NCBI GenBank assembly: GCA_002482685.1
Contig: DLGL01000105.1
Span: 613-49,881, forward strand
Reading direction: 5' to 3'
Source: Bacteriovoracaceae bacterium UBA7695
Lineage (GTDB): Bacteria > Bdellovibrionota > Bacteriovoracia > Bacteriovoracales > Bacteriovoracaceae
DNA length: 49,269 nt
Positions 24,364 to 32,471 of the stretch are shown one piece after another. Under the pieces are notes generated by a model, which was given only the letters and a program-made list of their open reading frames with translations, was not told the origin of the DNA and made no database searches. Numbering within the stretch: position 1 is the first letter of the stretch; every line of letters starts with the position of its first letter. The translations under genes and the position numbers were made by a program.

Positions 24364-25254
24364 ATGACGATGAAACTGATCGTAATTTCAATCTTGGCCC
24401 TCTTTTTACTCGTTGGCTGTGATGGCACAACTTCATTTAAAGAGAACAAGATTTTCGCCGGTGCGAAGATTGTTGAACCAAGTACCCTGGCCTTAGGTCA
24501 GACCACTTATCTTGAGTACTGTATTCAGTGCCACGGAGTAGATGGTAAAGGTAAAGGTCCATCTTCTCAGGGTCTTCTTCCTCCTCCAAGAGACTTAACT
24601 CAAGGGCTTTATAAGTTCCCGTGGGTTGCTTATGGAGAAGTTCCTCATGACGAGGATTTAGCAAGAATTATCCGCCATGGTCTGAAAGGATCTGCGATGC
24701 TTCCTTGGGATATTTCAGATGAGCGCCTTGATGCTGTCATTCAATACATTAAGACTTTTGCTCCTCAAGTTTGGGAAGTTAAAGACGCTCAATTGGGTGT
24801 GAAGCTTGAACTTCCTAATGACCCATTTGGCGACACCTATAAGCACCAGGCTATCGTTAAGGGGAAAAAAGTTTACCACATCACAGCTGCGTGTACTCAG
24901 TGCCACCGTGGATACGCTACAAAAGCAGAGATTACAGAGTGGAATAAAGAGTTAAGTGGTTCTGTGGAAGTTGATCCTCTTTTCTACACACTTAAGCCTC
25001 AAGATGGTGAGTATAACTACAAAGTTCTTCCACCAGATTTCACTTACCATGAGCTTCGTTCAATTACTGATGTGCCTTCAATCGTTCAACGCTTGATGTA
25101 CGGAGTGACAGGTTCTGGAATGCCAGGATGGAAAGACGTTGTAACGGATGAAGAACTATGGGCCCTTGCTTACTATGTAGACTCTCTAAGAGCTCTTAAA
25201 GGTGAGCCAGCTGAACGTAACAAACTGATTGCTCCGCTGGATGCACAAAAATAA
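24364..25254 (+). CDS. Dihaem cytochrome c lipoprotein
   Basis: 296 aa lipoprotein (lipobox LVGC, Cys19) with two c-type haem sites: CIQCHGVDGKGKG (Cys53, Cys56, His57) and CTQCHRG (near residue 178). Likely Met ligands are in GSAMLPW and GSGMPGW. The two cytochrome c domains are separated by about 120 residues. Anchored to the outer face of the inner membrane, it would feed electrons to CuA of the neighbouring oxidase, substituting for the cytochrome c domain missing from subunit II. AAAGGG precedes the start; the stop shares one base with the SCO gene. Confidence 0.93.
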   Translation: MTMKLIVISILALFLLVGCDGTTSFKENKIFAGAKIVEPSTLALGQTTYLEYCIQCHGVDGKGKGPSSQGLLPPPRDLTQGLYKFPWVAYGEVPHDEDLARIIRHGLKGSAMLPWDISDERLDAVIQYIKTFAPQVWEVKDAQLGVKLELPNDPFGDTYKHQAIVKGKKVYHITAACTQCHRGYATKAEITEWNKELSGSVEVDPLFYTLKPQDGEYNYKVLPPDFTYHELRSITDVPSIVQRLMYGVTGSGMPGWKDVVTDEELWALAYYVDSLRALKGEPAERNKLIAPLDAQK

Positions 25255-25922
25255 TGAGCACAACGGCCACTGAAGCAGGAATTCTTCGTCAAACGAATAA
25301 GCTTGAAAAAGTTATTCGTAGCCCGTGGTTTTGGGCGCTCTTTGTGACCTATGGATTTTTCTACCCAATTTACCGGTCTCTAAATCGGACTTTGCCACCA
25401 GATCTTCCGGTTATTGCTCACGTCCCCGCTTATAAACTTATTTCTGAAAACGGCACACCTTTCGGATCAGATGATCTGAAAGGCCGTGTTTACTTAGCGA
25501 ACTTTGCTTTCACTCGTTGTCCGACGGTTTGCCCGAAAATGATGACAGAAATGGAGAAGATTCAAAAACGTGTAAGAGGAACTGGCCGCAAAGTTGCCAT
25601 TGTCACTTTCACTGTAGATCCGGAATTTGACACCGCTAAAGTTCTCTTTGATGTGGCCCGTGAACGTAAAGCAAACCCACATGTTTGGACCTTCCTCACC
25701 GGGACCAACAAAGATGAGCTTTTTAAGCTCTACCGCGATGGTTTCAAAGTAGGGGTTGAACAAAATCCTAAGAATCTTTTTGATATCGCTCACTCAGAAA
25801 AAATTGTTCTGGTGGATGCGGAAAACCGTGTCCGCGGCTATTACGCTTTTGAAGACAACAGTATTAACCAATTAATGATAGACGTGGGACTTTTAATTAA
25901 TCGTCCCTCAACTAAGGAGTAA
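25254..25922 (+). CDS. SCO1/SenC-type copper chaperone
   Basis: 222 aa with one N-terminal membrane helix (about residues 24-41) and a thioredoxin-like domain outside. The copper site is FTRCPTVCPKMM (Cys89, Cys93) with His near residue 180 (DIAHSEKIVLVD). SCO proteins deliver copper to, or reduce, the CuA centre of subunit II. The start is the shared base of TAATG with the cytochrome gene, consistent with one polycistronic unit. Confidence 0.95.
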   Translation: MSTTATEAGILRQTNKLEKVIRSPWFWALFVTYGFFYPIYRSLNRTLPPDLPVIAHVPAYKLISENGTPFGSDDLKGRVYLANFAFTRCPTVCPKMMTEMEKIQKRVRGTGRKVAIVTFTVDPEFDTAKVLFDVARERKANPHVWTFLTGTNKDELFKLYRDGFKVGVEQNPKNLFDIAHSEKIVLVDAENRVRGYYAFEDNSINQLMIDVGLLINRPSTKE

Positions 25923-25925
25923 TTC

Positions 25926-26243
25926 GTGGCCCATCACGATCACGCACACTCAGGCGATTCACAACCTCACGTTAGCCACAAGAAATCTTACATTGTGATC
26001 TTCGTGATCCTGGCAATCCTTACTGCCATTGAAATCTGGGCAGCTGAGCTTAAAAACCTCACAACTTTTCAGAAAGGATCGGCACTGACTTTCCTTGCCA
26101 TTGGTAAGGCTTTTATCGTTGCCTATTATTACATGCACTTAAAAGAAGAAACCAAGTGGCTTAAGTTTATCGCGGCGATTCCTATTATGGCCGGCGTTTA
26201 CGCTACTGTGCTTTGTCTTGAAGCAACCTTCAAGCCATTCTAG
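25926..26243 (+). CDS. Cytochrome c oxidase subunit IV (prokaryotic)
   Basis: 105 aa, GTG start with AAGGAG upstream. His-rich N-terminus (HHDHAHSGDSQPHVSHKKS), then three helices with AIGKAFIVAYYYMHLKEE, the signature of the bacterial subunit IV (COX4_pro). It is the last clear gene of the oxidase operon, 3 bases after the SCO stop. The His-rich tail resembles that of the first subunit III. Confidence 0.93.
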   Translation: MAHHDHAHSGDSQPHVSHKKSYIVIFVILAILTAIEIWAAELKNLTTFQKGSALTFLAIGKAFIVAYYYMHLKEETKWLKFIAAIPIMAGVYATVLCLEATFKPF

Positions 26244-26252
26244 AATAAAAAT

Positions 26253-26296
26253 AAGTAGGGGAGAGTCCGCTTAAGCGTGATGATCCCCTTACTTTT
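26253..26296 (+). terminator. Probable terminator of the oxidase operon
   Basis: AAGTAGGGGA pairs with TCCCCTTACTT with a single bulged base, enclosing a second small palindrome (CGCTTAAGCG), and a short T-run follows. It lies just after the subunit IV stop. Confidence 0.6.
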
Positions 26297-26309
26297 CTAG
26301 AGGGGGCAT

Positions 26310-26531
26310 ATGAGTAGTTATGAAGAAGAGAGAAAGCACATCCATGACATGGCCAACAGTCTCTCCATCGTTGAAGCCTCTGTCTCCCGAGTCCTGACCC
26401 TGCTCAAAAGAAACCACCCTGAAATGACTGACGAGATTCACCGGCTTGGAAAGGCCGATGAGTATTCAAAAAAATCCATTCAAGCACTTAAAGATTTAAG
26501 AGAAGTTGTTCACAAGAAAATGCACGAATAG
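26310..26531 (+). CDS. Small helical protein with an HD-x-x-N motif (DHp-like)
   Basis: 73 aa, preceded by AGAGGGGG and starting at ATG 26310. It is predicted to be two long helices. The first carries HIHDMANSLSIVEASVSRVL, resembling the dimerisation/phosphoacceptor helix of histidine kinases (H-D/E-x-x-N), where the His is phosphorylated. There is no kinase ATPase domain, so it could be a phosphotransfer or antagonist protein; this is a resemblance, not a proven assignment. It follows the oxidase terminator by 13 bases and is convergent with the YiiX-like gene. Confidence 0.75.
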   Translation: MSSYEEERKHIHDMANSLSIVEASVSRVLTLLKRNHPEMTDEIHRLGKADEYSKKSIQALKDLREVVHKKMHE

Positions 26532-26540
26532 TCGCAAGAC

Positions 26541-28142
26541 CTACATGCCTTTGTACGTCATGCCGTAGGTATTTGAGCAGCTTTCACTTGGTGTATAGCT
26601 TATTCCACCCTTCTGGCCTAAAAGCTTATTTAAGGCATTTTTGCGCTCTTCTTTAACTTCCTTTCCATCTACGTACATCAGTACCGGCATGAAGCATGTA
26701 TCGACTGCCTTCCATGCCACATGATCAGGACTTATCGTATACCGGCCAAGGCTAACTGAAGTGGGCCACGCTTCCTGAGTATAAACTGCGTAGACAAGCT
26801 CAGAGCATACAATGTCTCTTTGAGTTTCAACGTTGAAGTTAAAGTCATAAAGTTTTCCAACTTGCTCAAATGTTCTTAGTAGATGCTCACCCAAAGTACT
26901 TGGATCATAGGACTCAGAGCGGATGACCAAAAGATCATCGATATCCATAAAATGCTCAAGAGTATTCATCGTTACGCCTGGAAGTCTCAAGGCCTCAACT
27001 ATGAGTTTGCCTTGTGATAGTTTTTCCAGATGCGGAAGCACCGTGGGGTGAGAGAGAAGTGGGATAAGCTCTCCCTCGTGTTCCACATTCACCCGCGACA
27101 GCTCCTCGGGAGTACCAAGCCATATCGCCACGTGCCCATAGTAGCCTGGGATAAATTTATCCGTCAGACGCATGGGAGTTTTCTCCATCAGGATATCAAG
27201 AGGCTTGAGCTGGTTTTTCATGTCACTCATGACAGCTTCATCCTCCGCCAGTGCCTTAAGTTTTCCCGGTCGGGTTTGTACTCGTCCTGCTGTATTTCCA
27301 AACCATTTACTGATTTTCCAGACTATGCGGTTTAAGTTTTCGAAGAAAACAGTCTGATTGAGCTGCCCGTTTAAAAAAATCATAGTTCTAAATCTAAACC
27401 CTGTGGCATCATTTTTTAGCTGGGAAGCCACGAAAGATTCATCAAGATACTGCTCAAAATATTTCTCATTCAGAGTCAGTACATGGGCACCTCTAAGTTT
27501 CTGCTCTTTCTCTACAAAGTTTAAGTTCAGTAAAGCCGAGTCCCAAAGTTTTTTATCCATCGCCATACCGTAGGTTCGGTTGAGGATCGGGCCTTCCTCG
27601 GGCATATCATACTCAAGGATAGCGCGAATTTTTTTTGCCTTTGAAAGTGTTTCTGCTAATCGGAAAAAGCTGTCAAAGAGTAGCAGTGAAGTGGCCGCAC
27701 TTATTCGAACACCTTGAACAAAACGCGCCGACTCCGGGTCCTTGGGGTTGTAAGTGATTTTAAAGTATTTTTCATTTCTAAAAGTGGTGGGAGACCAGCG
27801 AGAAGCTTCCACTACGCTAAAACTCTCTCCAAGGGACAATACAAAAGGATGACCTTTGAGCACATCTGTTTGTGGCATCGCTTGTTCAAGGGCAATGATT
27901 CTCCATTTCTCAAGAGAGCGAAGAAGATTTTTTAAAGTGGTGAGGTCTTGATTGGTAAGGGGTCTGTCGCATTCTTTTTGGATTCCTAACTCACAAGGGT
28001 GGGCCTCAAGAAAATCAAAAAGTTTTTCATTCGCGCTCATTCCTGATTCCATGACGAGTCTTGCTTCGTCTGAAGCGGGGTCTGTGTAGAGAGCAAAACC
28101 AGACAAGGGGAGTAGCAATATGAAGATCATTAATAGGCGCAT
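26541..28142 (-). CDS. Exported YiiX-like permuted papain-fold protein
   Basis: 533 aa from ATG 28142, chosen for AAGGA 8 bases upstream and a clean signal peptide (MRLLMIFILLLPLSGFA); a TTG 17 codons upstream is unlikely. The C-terminal part has PGYYGHVAIWLGT (His) and, ~120 residues later, RDIVCSELVYAVY (Cys). This is the His-before-Cys order of the circularly permuted NlpC/P60 (YiiX/YebB) superfamily. It suggests a periplasmic amidase, peptidase or acyltransferase. The first ~300 residues are mostly helical and unrecognised. It follows the APP1-like gene by 58 bases on the same strand. Confidence 0.85.
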   Translation of the reverse strand: MRLLMIFILLLPLSGFALYTDPASDEARLVMESGMSANEKLFDFLEAHPCELGIQKECDRPLTNQDLTTLKNLLRSLEKWRIIALEQAMPQTDVLKGHPFVLSLGESFSVVEASRWSPTTFRNEKYFKITYNPKDPESARFVQGVRISAATSLLLFDSFFRLAETLSKAKKIRAILEYDMPEEGPILNRTYGMAMDKKLWDSALLNLNFVEKEQKLRGAHVLTLNEKYFEQYLDESFVASQLKNDATGFRFRTMIFLNGQLNQTVFFENLNRIVWKISKWFGNTAGRVQTRPGKLKALAEDEAVMSDMKNQLKPLDILMEKTPMRLTDKFIPGYYGHVAIWLGTPEELSRVNVEHEGELIPLLSHPTVLPHLEKLSQGKLIVEALRLPGVTMNTLEHFMDIDDLLVIRSESYDPSTLGEHLLRTFEQVGKLYDFNFNVETQRDIVCSELVYAVYTQEAWPTSVSLGRYTISPDHVAWKAVDTCFMPVLMYVDGKEVKEERKNALNKLLGQKGGISYTPSESCSNTYGMTYKGM

Positions 28143-28200
28143 AGACTTAATCCTTGGATACTTAAGCAGACCAACCAGTGAACTTGATGTCAATTAACAT

Positions 28201-28941
28201 TTAGTTTCCTGGTCTAATCTCCTGGATAACTTCCTGGATTCTGTTCTCGGCTGCTTCTGTACAATTCACTGCGCCAGTTTTACATTCTCTAATGAGACGT
28301 TTTTCAAGATTTTTGAGAAGAAAATTAGGAACCAATAGAGAAAAATCCAGAGCGTTAATGGCCCTGGTGACTTTCAGTGATACATCAAGATCGTCAGTGA
28401 TTTGCGCTTCTGTTTGAAAGTAGGTGACATCACTATCGATAGGGAAAATCAGACGGGCGTCTCTTATAAAAACCTGAGCATCAATTTTACTTTCTGCCAG
28501 AAATTCCTGATAAAACTTAGGATCATGTTCGATATTATCACCAAAAAAAAGATAAGAAGCATTTGGGTTGGCCGCTGCAATTTCTTTGAGCTTTCTCGGT
28601 TTAAATTCTTTCGATTTATCTTTCAGGCTTCTCTGAAAAACGACACCTTCTGGAAGCTGATTTTCTCTGATCCATTTTTTTCCCTTGTAGAGAAATGGGT
28701 AGGAATTACTTAAGTAATAAAATTTTGCATCGGGATTTTTCTTTTTTATATCATTAAAAATGGCCACCAGGGCCGGGTAGGGTTTCACACCTTTAACCAG
28801 TTTAAGTCCGGCCTTAAAGTGTTTCTCAACATTGGCCATCCGAAGGGTTTCGTCCAGATCTGACACTATCACCAACTCCCGCGCCCAAAGGCATTGAGCA
28901 CTAAAAGTGAGCAGGGCCAGAAGCATCAGTTTAGACATCAT
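28201..28941 (-). CDS. Exported APP1-like (DUF2183) HAD phosphatase
   Basis: 246 aa with a signal peptide (MMSKLMLLALLTFSAQCLWA). HAD-type motifs are in order: SDLDETL (DxDxT nucleophile), YLSNS (motif II Ser/Asn), the Lys region KFKPRKLKE-like, and FFGDNIEHD (acidic motif IV). This layout matches the DUF2183/App1 phosphatidate phosphatase catalytic domain, so a periplasmic lipid or phosphoester phosphatase is likely. AAGGAG lies 6 bases before the first ATG. It is probably cotranscribed with the YiiX-like gene downstream. Confidence 0.88.
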   Translation of the reverse strand: MMSKLMLLALLTFSAQCLWARELVIVSDLDETLRMANVEKHFKAGLKLVKGVKPYPALVAIFNDIKKKNPDAKFYYLSNSYPFLYKGKKWIRENQLPEGVVFQRSLKDKSKEFKPRKLKEIAAANPNASYLFFGDNIEHDPKFYQEFLAESKIDAQVFIRDARLIFPIDSDVTYFQTEAQITDDLDVSLKVTRAINALDFSLLVPNFLLKNLEKRLIRECKTGAVNCTEAAENRIQEVIQEIRPGN

Positions 28942-29035
28942 AGAAACTCCTTGAATCTTGTCATTTTAGGTGATTTTGGCACACCATGGGGTGCTCTGAG
29001 TAGATTCTTCAGTCTGCCTATTAGTTAGACATTTC

Positions 29036-30001
29036 ATGGCCAAACCTCGAAGATATCTCATGAAAAATCCAACCCCTGAATTTGACCTCCAAAAAAATCG
29101 CACTTTTAAAGAGTATATGGAGCTAAGCCGCTACAGTCTTGAAGTTATGCCAGATTGGTTTACACCCATGCTGGATGATCAGGCCCGTAACGTGTTTTAC
29201 CGCCAGATGATTAACGGCAAAGTCAAAGACAAGGTTGTGGTTGATCTGGGGTCTGGAACGGGCATGTGGTCCATTGAGGCCTTATCTCAAGGGGCGAAGT
29301 TCATCTACATCATTGAAAGAAACCCACTGTTGGTTCAATACCTGAAAGTCATTTTTAAAGGCAGGCCGGTTAAAATTATCGGCGGTCAAATTGATGATCT
29401 CAAAACTTCGGATTTTGATTCAGGAAAACCTGAAATCATCATCCATGAGCTCTTTGGGATTGCCGGACTGGGCGAGGGAGTGATTCCCGTTTTTCAAAAA
29501 ATCTGGAAACTCTTTGACCCGAACTCAGTGGAACTTATTCCTCAGCACACCTGGCTTGAGGGCCGTGTAATACATACTGATCCACTCCCTATGAGTCCTC
29601 AGGAGAAGGCCCTTCTTCAGGAGAACGAAGAACTTCTATACGAGCTCATCTATCCGTTTGAGTTGAAAAATAAAGTCAGAGATGGCCGCTACCTACAGGT
29701 GTGTGATCCGACTCCAATGATCTATCTCGACCTTAAAAAAATTACTGATGATCAATACTACGAACTCAATTCCATGCAAGTAGAGCTTAAACCCGGAAAG
29801 GTTCACACCATCCATATCTCATTTAAGTTTTCTAGTGACCTCAATGGGCCATTCTTCGATACGTACCTGGAGAACGAACATCACTGGGGAGATGCGGAGA
29901 TTGAATTTTATGTGAACAAAAATCTGCCGGCGGTCACTAAGAAATTCTCGATCTTTCTGCAAGAGAATTCAAACCTGGTTAATCCAACGTTTGCTGATTA
30001 A
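29036..30001 (+). CDS. PRMT-like SAM-dependent methyltransferase
   Basis: 321 aa, cytosolic. Class I methyltransferase motif I is VVDLGSGTGMWS (about residue 69), post-I is YIIERNP, and IIHELFGIAGLGEG occupies the position of the PRMT double-Glu loop. The C-terminal half is the beta-barrel-like domain typical of protein arginine methyltransferases (HTWLEGRV...). The substrate is unknown; arginine on RNA-binding or ribosomal proteins is a guess from the family, and an RGG-rich RRM protein is encoded at 16493. No good ribosome site is seen; an in-frame ATG at 29060 is an alternative start. Confidence 0.85.
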   Translation: MAKPRRYLMKNPTPEFDLQKNRTFKEYMELSRYSLEVMPDWFTPMLDDQARNVFYRQMINGKVKDKVVVDLGSGTGMWSIEALSQGAKFIYIIERNPLLVQYLKVIFKGRPVKIIGGQIDDLKTSDFDSGKPEIIIHELFGIAGLGEGVIPVFQKIWKLFDPNSVELIPQHTWLEGRVIHTDPLPMSPQEKALLQENEELLYELIYPFELKNKVRDGRYLQVCDPTPMIYLDLKKITDDQYYELNSMQVELKPGKVHTIHISFKFSSDLNGPFFDTYLENEHHWGDAEIEFYVNKNLPAVTKKFSIFLQENSNLVNPTFAD

Positions 30002-30033
30002 TTTTTAAATATTCCCAGTGCTTGGAGCCGAGA

Positions 30034-30062
30034 TTGACGAGGTGTACTCTTCGCGGTACACT
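30034..30062 (+). promoter_or_regulatory. Promoter with overlapping operator of the toxin-antitoxin operon
   Basis: TTGACG (30034-30039) and TACACT (30057-30062) are 17 bp apart. Within this span GTGTAC (30042-30047) and GTACAC (30056-30061) form an inverted repeat overlapping the spacer and -10. Phd/YefM antitoxins bind TGTAC-type palindromes, so autoregulation is expected. Confidence 0.75.
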
Positions 30063-30077
30063 TTGTGTGGGAGGCAT

Positions 30078-30335
30078 ATGCAAAGTGCGAATGCTAAGAA
30101 ATTCAGGGCCGAACTCAAAGACTTTATGGAAGCCGCTTTGAGTGAACCAGTTCGGATTAACCGTCGAGATGGTGAAAGCTTTATTCTTATGTCGGAGCAA
30201 ATTTATGATGATTTCAGAAATGAAATTCAATCTCTGCAAAGACGATTAATTGCTATGAATGAGGTCATGGATGGTAAGACAACAACTCTTAGGCGCGGTG
30301 AAGACCGATTGGAGCGATTTAAGAAAAAGAAATAA
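30078..30335 (+). CDS. Phd/YefM-type antitoxin
   Basis: 85 aa from ATG 30078 (GGGAGG 5 bases upstream); the open frame extends 20 codons further but those would overlap the promoter. The N-terminus (NAKKFRAELKDFMEAALSEPVRINRRDGESFILMSEQIYDDF) has the Phd/YefM dimer fold layout: short strand, helix, then the xVxIxRRxGExxVLMS hairpin. The basic tail should wrap and inhibit the toxin. The stop overlaps the toxin ATG (TAATG), the normal order for type II modules, and an operator overlaps the promoter. Confidence 0.88.
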   Translation: MQSANAKKFRAELKDFMEAALSEPVRINRRDGESFILMSEQIYDDFRNEIQSLQRRLIAMNEVMDGKTTTLRRGEDRLERFKKKK

Positions 30336-30697
30336 TGTCCATTCATTTCAAAAAGACATCTCAGTTTGAATTCACTCGCTCAAAGATTGAGCAGCACCTT
30401 TACGATTCGGTATATCAAGTAAGTCAAAGTGAAGAGCTTGCTTTAAGGTCTATAGAAAATTTCTCTCAATCGGTTGATTCTCTTCTAAATACATTAGAAG
30501 TCATTTACAAAAATCCCAAGGCCATCGATATCATTGGAGAAAAATCATTCCCCATTTACAGAGGGCGCTATCGTGTCTTTTATAGAATACTAATTAAGGA
30601 AAATGATTTTCAAATTGTGCTCCTGGATCTAGATGATAACCGACAATCCAATCTCGATCGTTTCCCTGAGCATCTAACAACCTTTGATGATGACTAA
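30335..30697 (+). CDS. RelE/ParE-superfamily toxin
   Basis: 120 aa. The RelE/ParE core is at the C-terminal half: KSFPIYRGRYRVFYRILIKENDFQIVLLDLDDNRQSNLDRF. It includes the conserved basic strand (RGRYRVFYRI) followed by the central strands. Family members cleave mRNA on the ribosome (RelE) or poison gyrase (ParE); the sequence alone does not decide. It starts at the shared base with the antitoxin stop. The gene pair ends at a bidirectional terminator shared with rpsD. Confidence 0.85.
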   Translation: MSIHFKKTSQFEFTRSKIEQHLYDSVYQVSQSEELALRSIENFSQSVDSLLNTLEVIYKNPKAIDIIGEKSFPIYRGRYRVFYRILIKENDFQIVLLDLDDNRQSNLDRFPEHLTTFDDD

Positions 30698-30701
30698 AAG
30701 A

Positions 30702-30735
30702 CAAAAAAAAAAGGCTCCCGTTAAGGAGCCTTTTT
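30702..30735. terminator. Bidirectional terminator between the toxin gene and rpsD
   Basis: The stem AAAAAGGCTCC/GGAGCCTTTTT has a 6-base loop, with an A-run on the left and a T-run on the right. It can terminate the toxin-antitoxin mRNA on plus and rpsD on minus. Confidence 0.93.
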
Positions 30736-30753
30736 CGTATTTGCAGAAAAGTA

Positions 30754-31386
30754 TTATTTAACTTTCCAGTAGTACTCAATTACGAGACGTTTTTCAAAAG
30801 CAAATGGGATATCTTCAGCTAGTGGCTTAGCTACCATTTTTGCTTTCTCTTTCTCACCTGAAGCTTCTTTAGTTAAGAAAGCTGGGATTGAAGAGATACG
30901 TGGACGAACTTTTGCCTGAAGGTAAGATGCAGTTTTAGCACCTTTATCAGAAATTTCGACTACGTCATTTGGTTGAACAAGGTAACCAGGAACGTTTACA
31001 GTTTTACCGTTAACTTTGATGTGCTTGTGTGAAACCAGCTGACGAGCACCTGGAGTTGATGGAGCCCAGTTAAGACGGAAAACAACGTTATCTAAACGAG
31101 ATTCAAGAGTAATGATCATAGAATCAACCCATGACATAGTTTTGATCTTCTTAGATTTCTTCACGTAGTTTCTCATTTGAGATTCGCGAAGACCGTAGTT
31201 GAACATAACCTTCTGCTTCTCGATCAAACGAACAGTGAAGTCAGAGAGCTTCTTACGGGCCATACCGTGTTGACCTGGACCATAAGGTTTTCTTTCCAAG
31301 GCACCAGCTTTACCTAGTCCTGGAAGCTCAACACCTAAGCGGCGTTGAATTTTGAAGCGCGAGCGCCCCATGTCGATTTTTGCCAT
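30754..31386 (-). CDS. rpsD: 30S ribosomal protein S4
   Basis: 210 aa from ATG 31386 (AGGAG upstream; start MAKIDMGRSRFK), the normal length of S4. The N-terminal S4 region lacks the zinc-binding cysteines, so it is the zinc-free (C-minus) form. The S4 RNA-binding domain is SRLDNVVFRLNWAPSTPGARQLVSHKHIKVNG. S4 is a primary 16S rRNA binder and, in many bacteria, a translational repressor. Here it is not in an rpsM-rpsK-rpoA operon but stands alone, with its own promoter and a ~93-base leader, next to a terminator. Confidence 0.97.
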   Translation of the reverse strand: MAKIDMGRSRFKIQRRLGVELPGLGKAGALERKPYGPGQHGMARKKLSDFTVRLIEKQKVMFNYGLRESQMRNYVKKSKKIKTMSWVDSMIITLESRLDNVVFRLNWAPSTPGARQLVSHKHIKVNGKTVNVPGYLVQPNDVVEISDKGAKTASYLQAKVRPRISSIPAFLTKEASGEKEKAKMVAKPLAEDIPFAFEKRLVIEYYWKVK

Positions 31387-31485
31387 AAGTACTCCTTTGG
31401 CGGTTGCAGGAAACAATTAATAAAATGCTTTTCAAGGAGCCTGCATCCTCGCACTGAAAAGTTCCCGTATTTAAACGTGGAGGTA

Positions 31486-31515
31486 GTTATAAGGCCGATT
31501 GACGGGTTATGACAA
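31486..31515 (-). promoter_or_regulatory. Promoter of rpsD
   Basis: On the minus strand, TTGTCA (31515-31510) and TATAAC (31491-31486) are 18 bp apart. The start near 31479 gives a leader of about 93 bases before the rpsD ATG, long enough for S4 autoregulation. Confidence 0.55.
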
Positions 31516-31564
31516 GGATTTCCGCCACCTAACACACTGCAAATGAGAGTTTTTTTAATGAAAA

Positions 31565-31984
31565 CTAGAACAATTTGATAAGTTTTATCGATTGAGTCGT
31601 ATTTTGCTCATCAACTCTGAATTCGCACTCCTGATAAGAAGGCAATCCAAACCTGATTTTAGGGTTTTTAGAGAAACCAAAGCGCTCTTTAGGAATTCCA
31701 AGAACATTTGTATCAAGCGTGTTGTTTCCATTTTCATCTAAATAAACACCTGCAGCATAGTCACCTTCTGGAAGATCGAGAGTGATTTGGGCCTCATTCT
31801 GATTTTTTACATCAACAGATGAAAAGGAAAAAGGGGCCTTATCTGGAAAGTTCCCGGCATTATCAAAAATGGCGAGATACACTTTACCAGATTTTTGATT
31901 GAGGGCCTTAAGATCAAAGCGAACTGAAACTGCCTGAGCAGCAGCCGTAAGAAGTGAGAGAGAAGCAATTATAACTAGTTTCAT
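31565..31984 (-). CDS. DUF2141 exported protein
   Basis: 139 aa with a signal peptide (MKLVIIASLSLLTAAAQA). The DUF2141 pattern is complete: GKVYLAIFDNAGNFP, LPEGDYAAGVYLDENGNNTLD (a DxNxN-type calcium-like loop) and GIPKERFGFSKNPK. It would be a small periplasmic beta-sandwich of unknown role. It begins 9 bases after the ribH stop, so it may be carried on the riboflavin operon mRNA. It has no obvious promoter of its own. Confidence 0.92.
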   Translation of the reverse strand: MKLVIIASLSLLTAAAQAVSVRFDLKALNQKSGKVYLAIFDNAGNFPDKAPFSFSSVDVKNQNEAQITLDLPEGDYAAGVYLDENGNNTLDTNVLGIPKERFGFSKNPKIRFGLPSYQECEFRVDEQNTTQSIKLIKLF

Positions 31985-31993
31985 TTGAACACC

Positions 31994-32461
31994 TTACTTT
32001 AAATGAAGTTTTGGAATGAGGTTCCCCATTTCAATGGCCGCCATGGCACAGTCCCAGCCTTTATTTCCGGCCTTCGTTCCTGCGCGCTCGATGGCCTGCT
32101 CAATAGTATCAGTTGTCACCACACCAAAGATCACAGGGACGCCCGTTTTAAGGGAGGCGTGAGAGATGCCTTTAGCAGCTTCGTTACAAACTAGATCATA
32201 GTGAGAAGTTGAGCCACGGATAACTGCACCCAGGCAGATGACAGCGTCGTATTTTTTTGATTCGGCAAGAGCAAGAGCTGCCAGAGGAATTTCGAAAGCT
32301 CCTGGTACCCAGATCTCATCAACGTTCGAAGGATTGATGTCGTGACGGTTCAAGCAATCGATTGCACCACCAAGAAGTTTAGAAGTAATGAACTCATTAA
32401 AACGAGCGCACACAATGGCCACTTTAAGTTTTGATGCGTTTAAAGATCCTTCGATTTTCAT
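31994..32461 (-). CDS. ribH: 6,7-dimethyl-8-ribityllumazine synthase
   Basis: 155 aa from ATG 32461 (AGAGAG upstream), the usual length; the frame is open further 5' into ribBA sequence. Motifs: VAIVCARFNEFIT, VPGAFEIPLAA, ICLGAVIRGSTSHYDLVCNE (active-site His in the second half) and VIFGVVTTDT, EQAIERAGTKAGNKG. It condenses the ribBA product dihydroxybutanone phosphate with the ribD-derived pyrimidine to give lumazine. It starts 10 bases after the ribBA stop. Confidence 0.97.
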   Translation of the reverse strand: MKIEGSLNASKLKVAIVCARFNEFITSKLLGGAIDCLNRHDINPSNVDEIWVPGAFEIPLAALALAESKKYDAVICLGAVIRGSTSHYDLVCNEAAKGISHASLKTGVPVIFGVVTTDTIEQAIERAGTKAGNKGWDCAMAAIEMGNLIPKLHLK

Positions 32462-32471
32462 AATGACTCTC

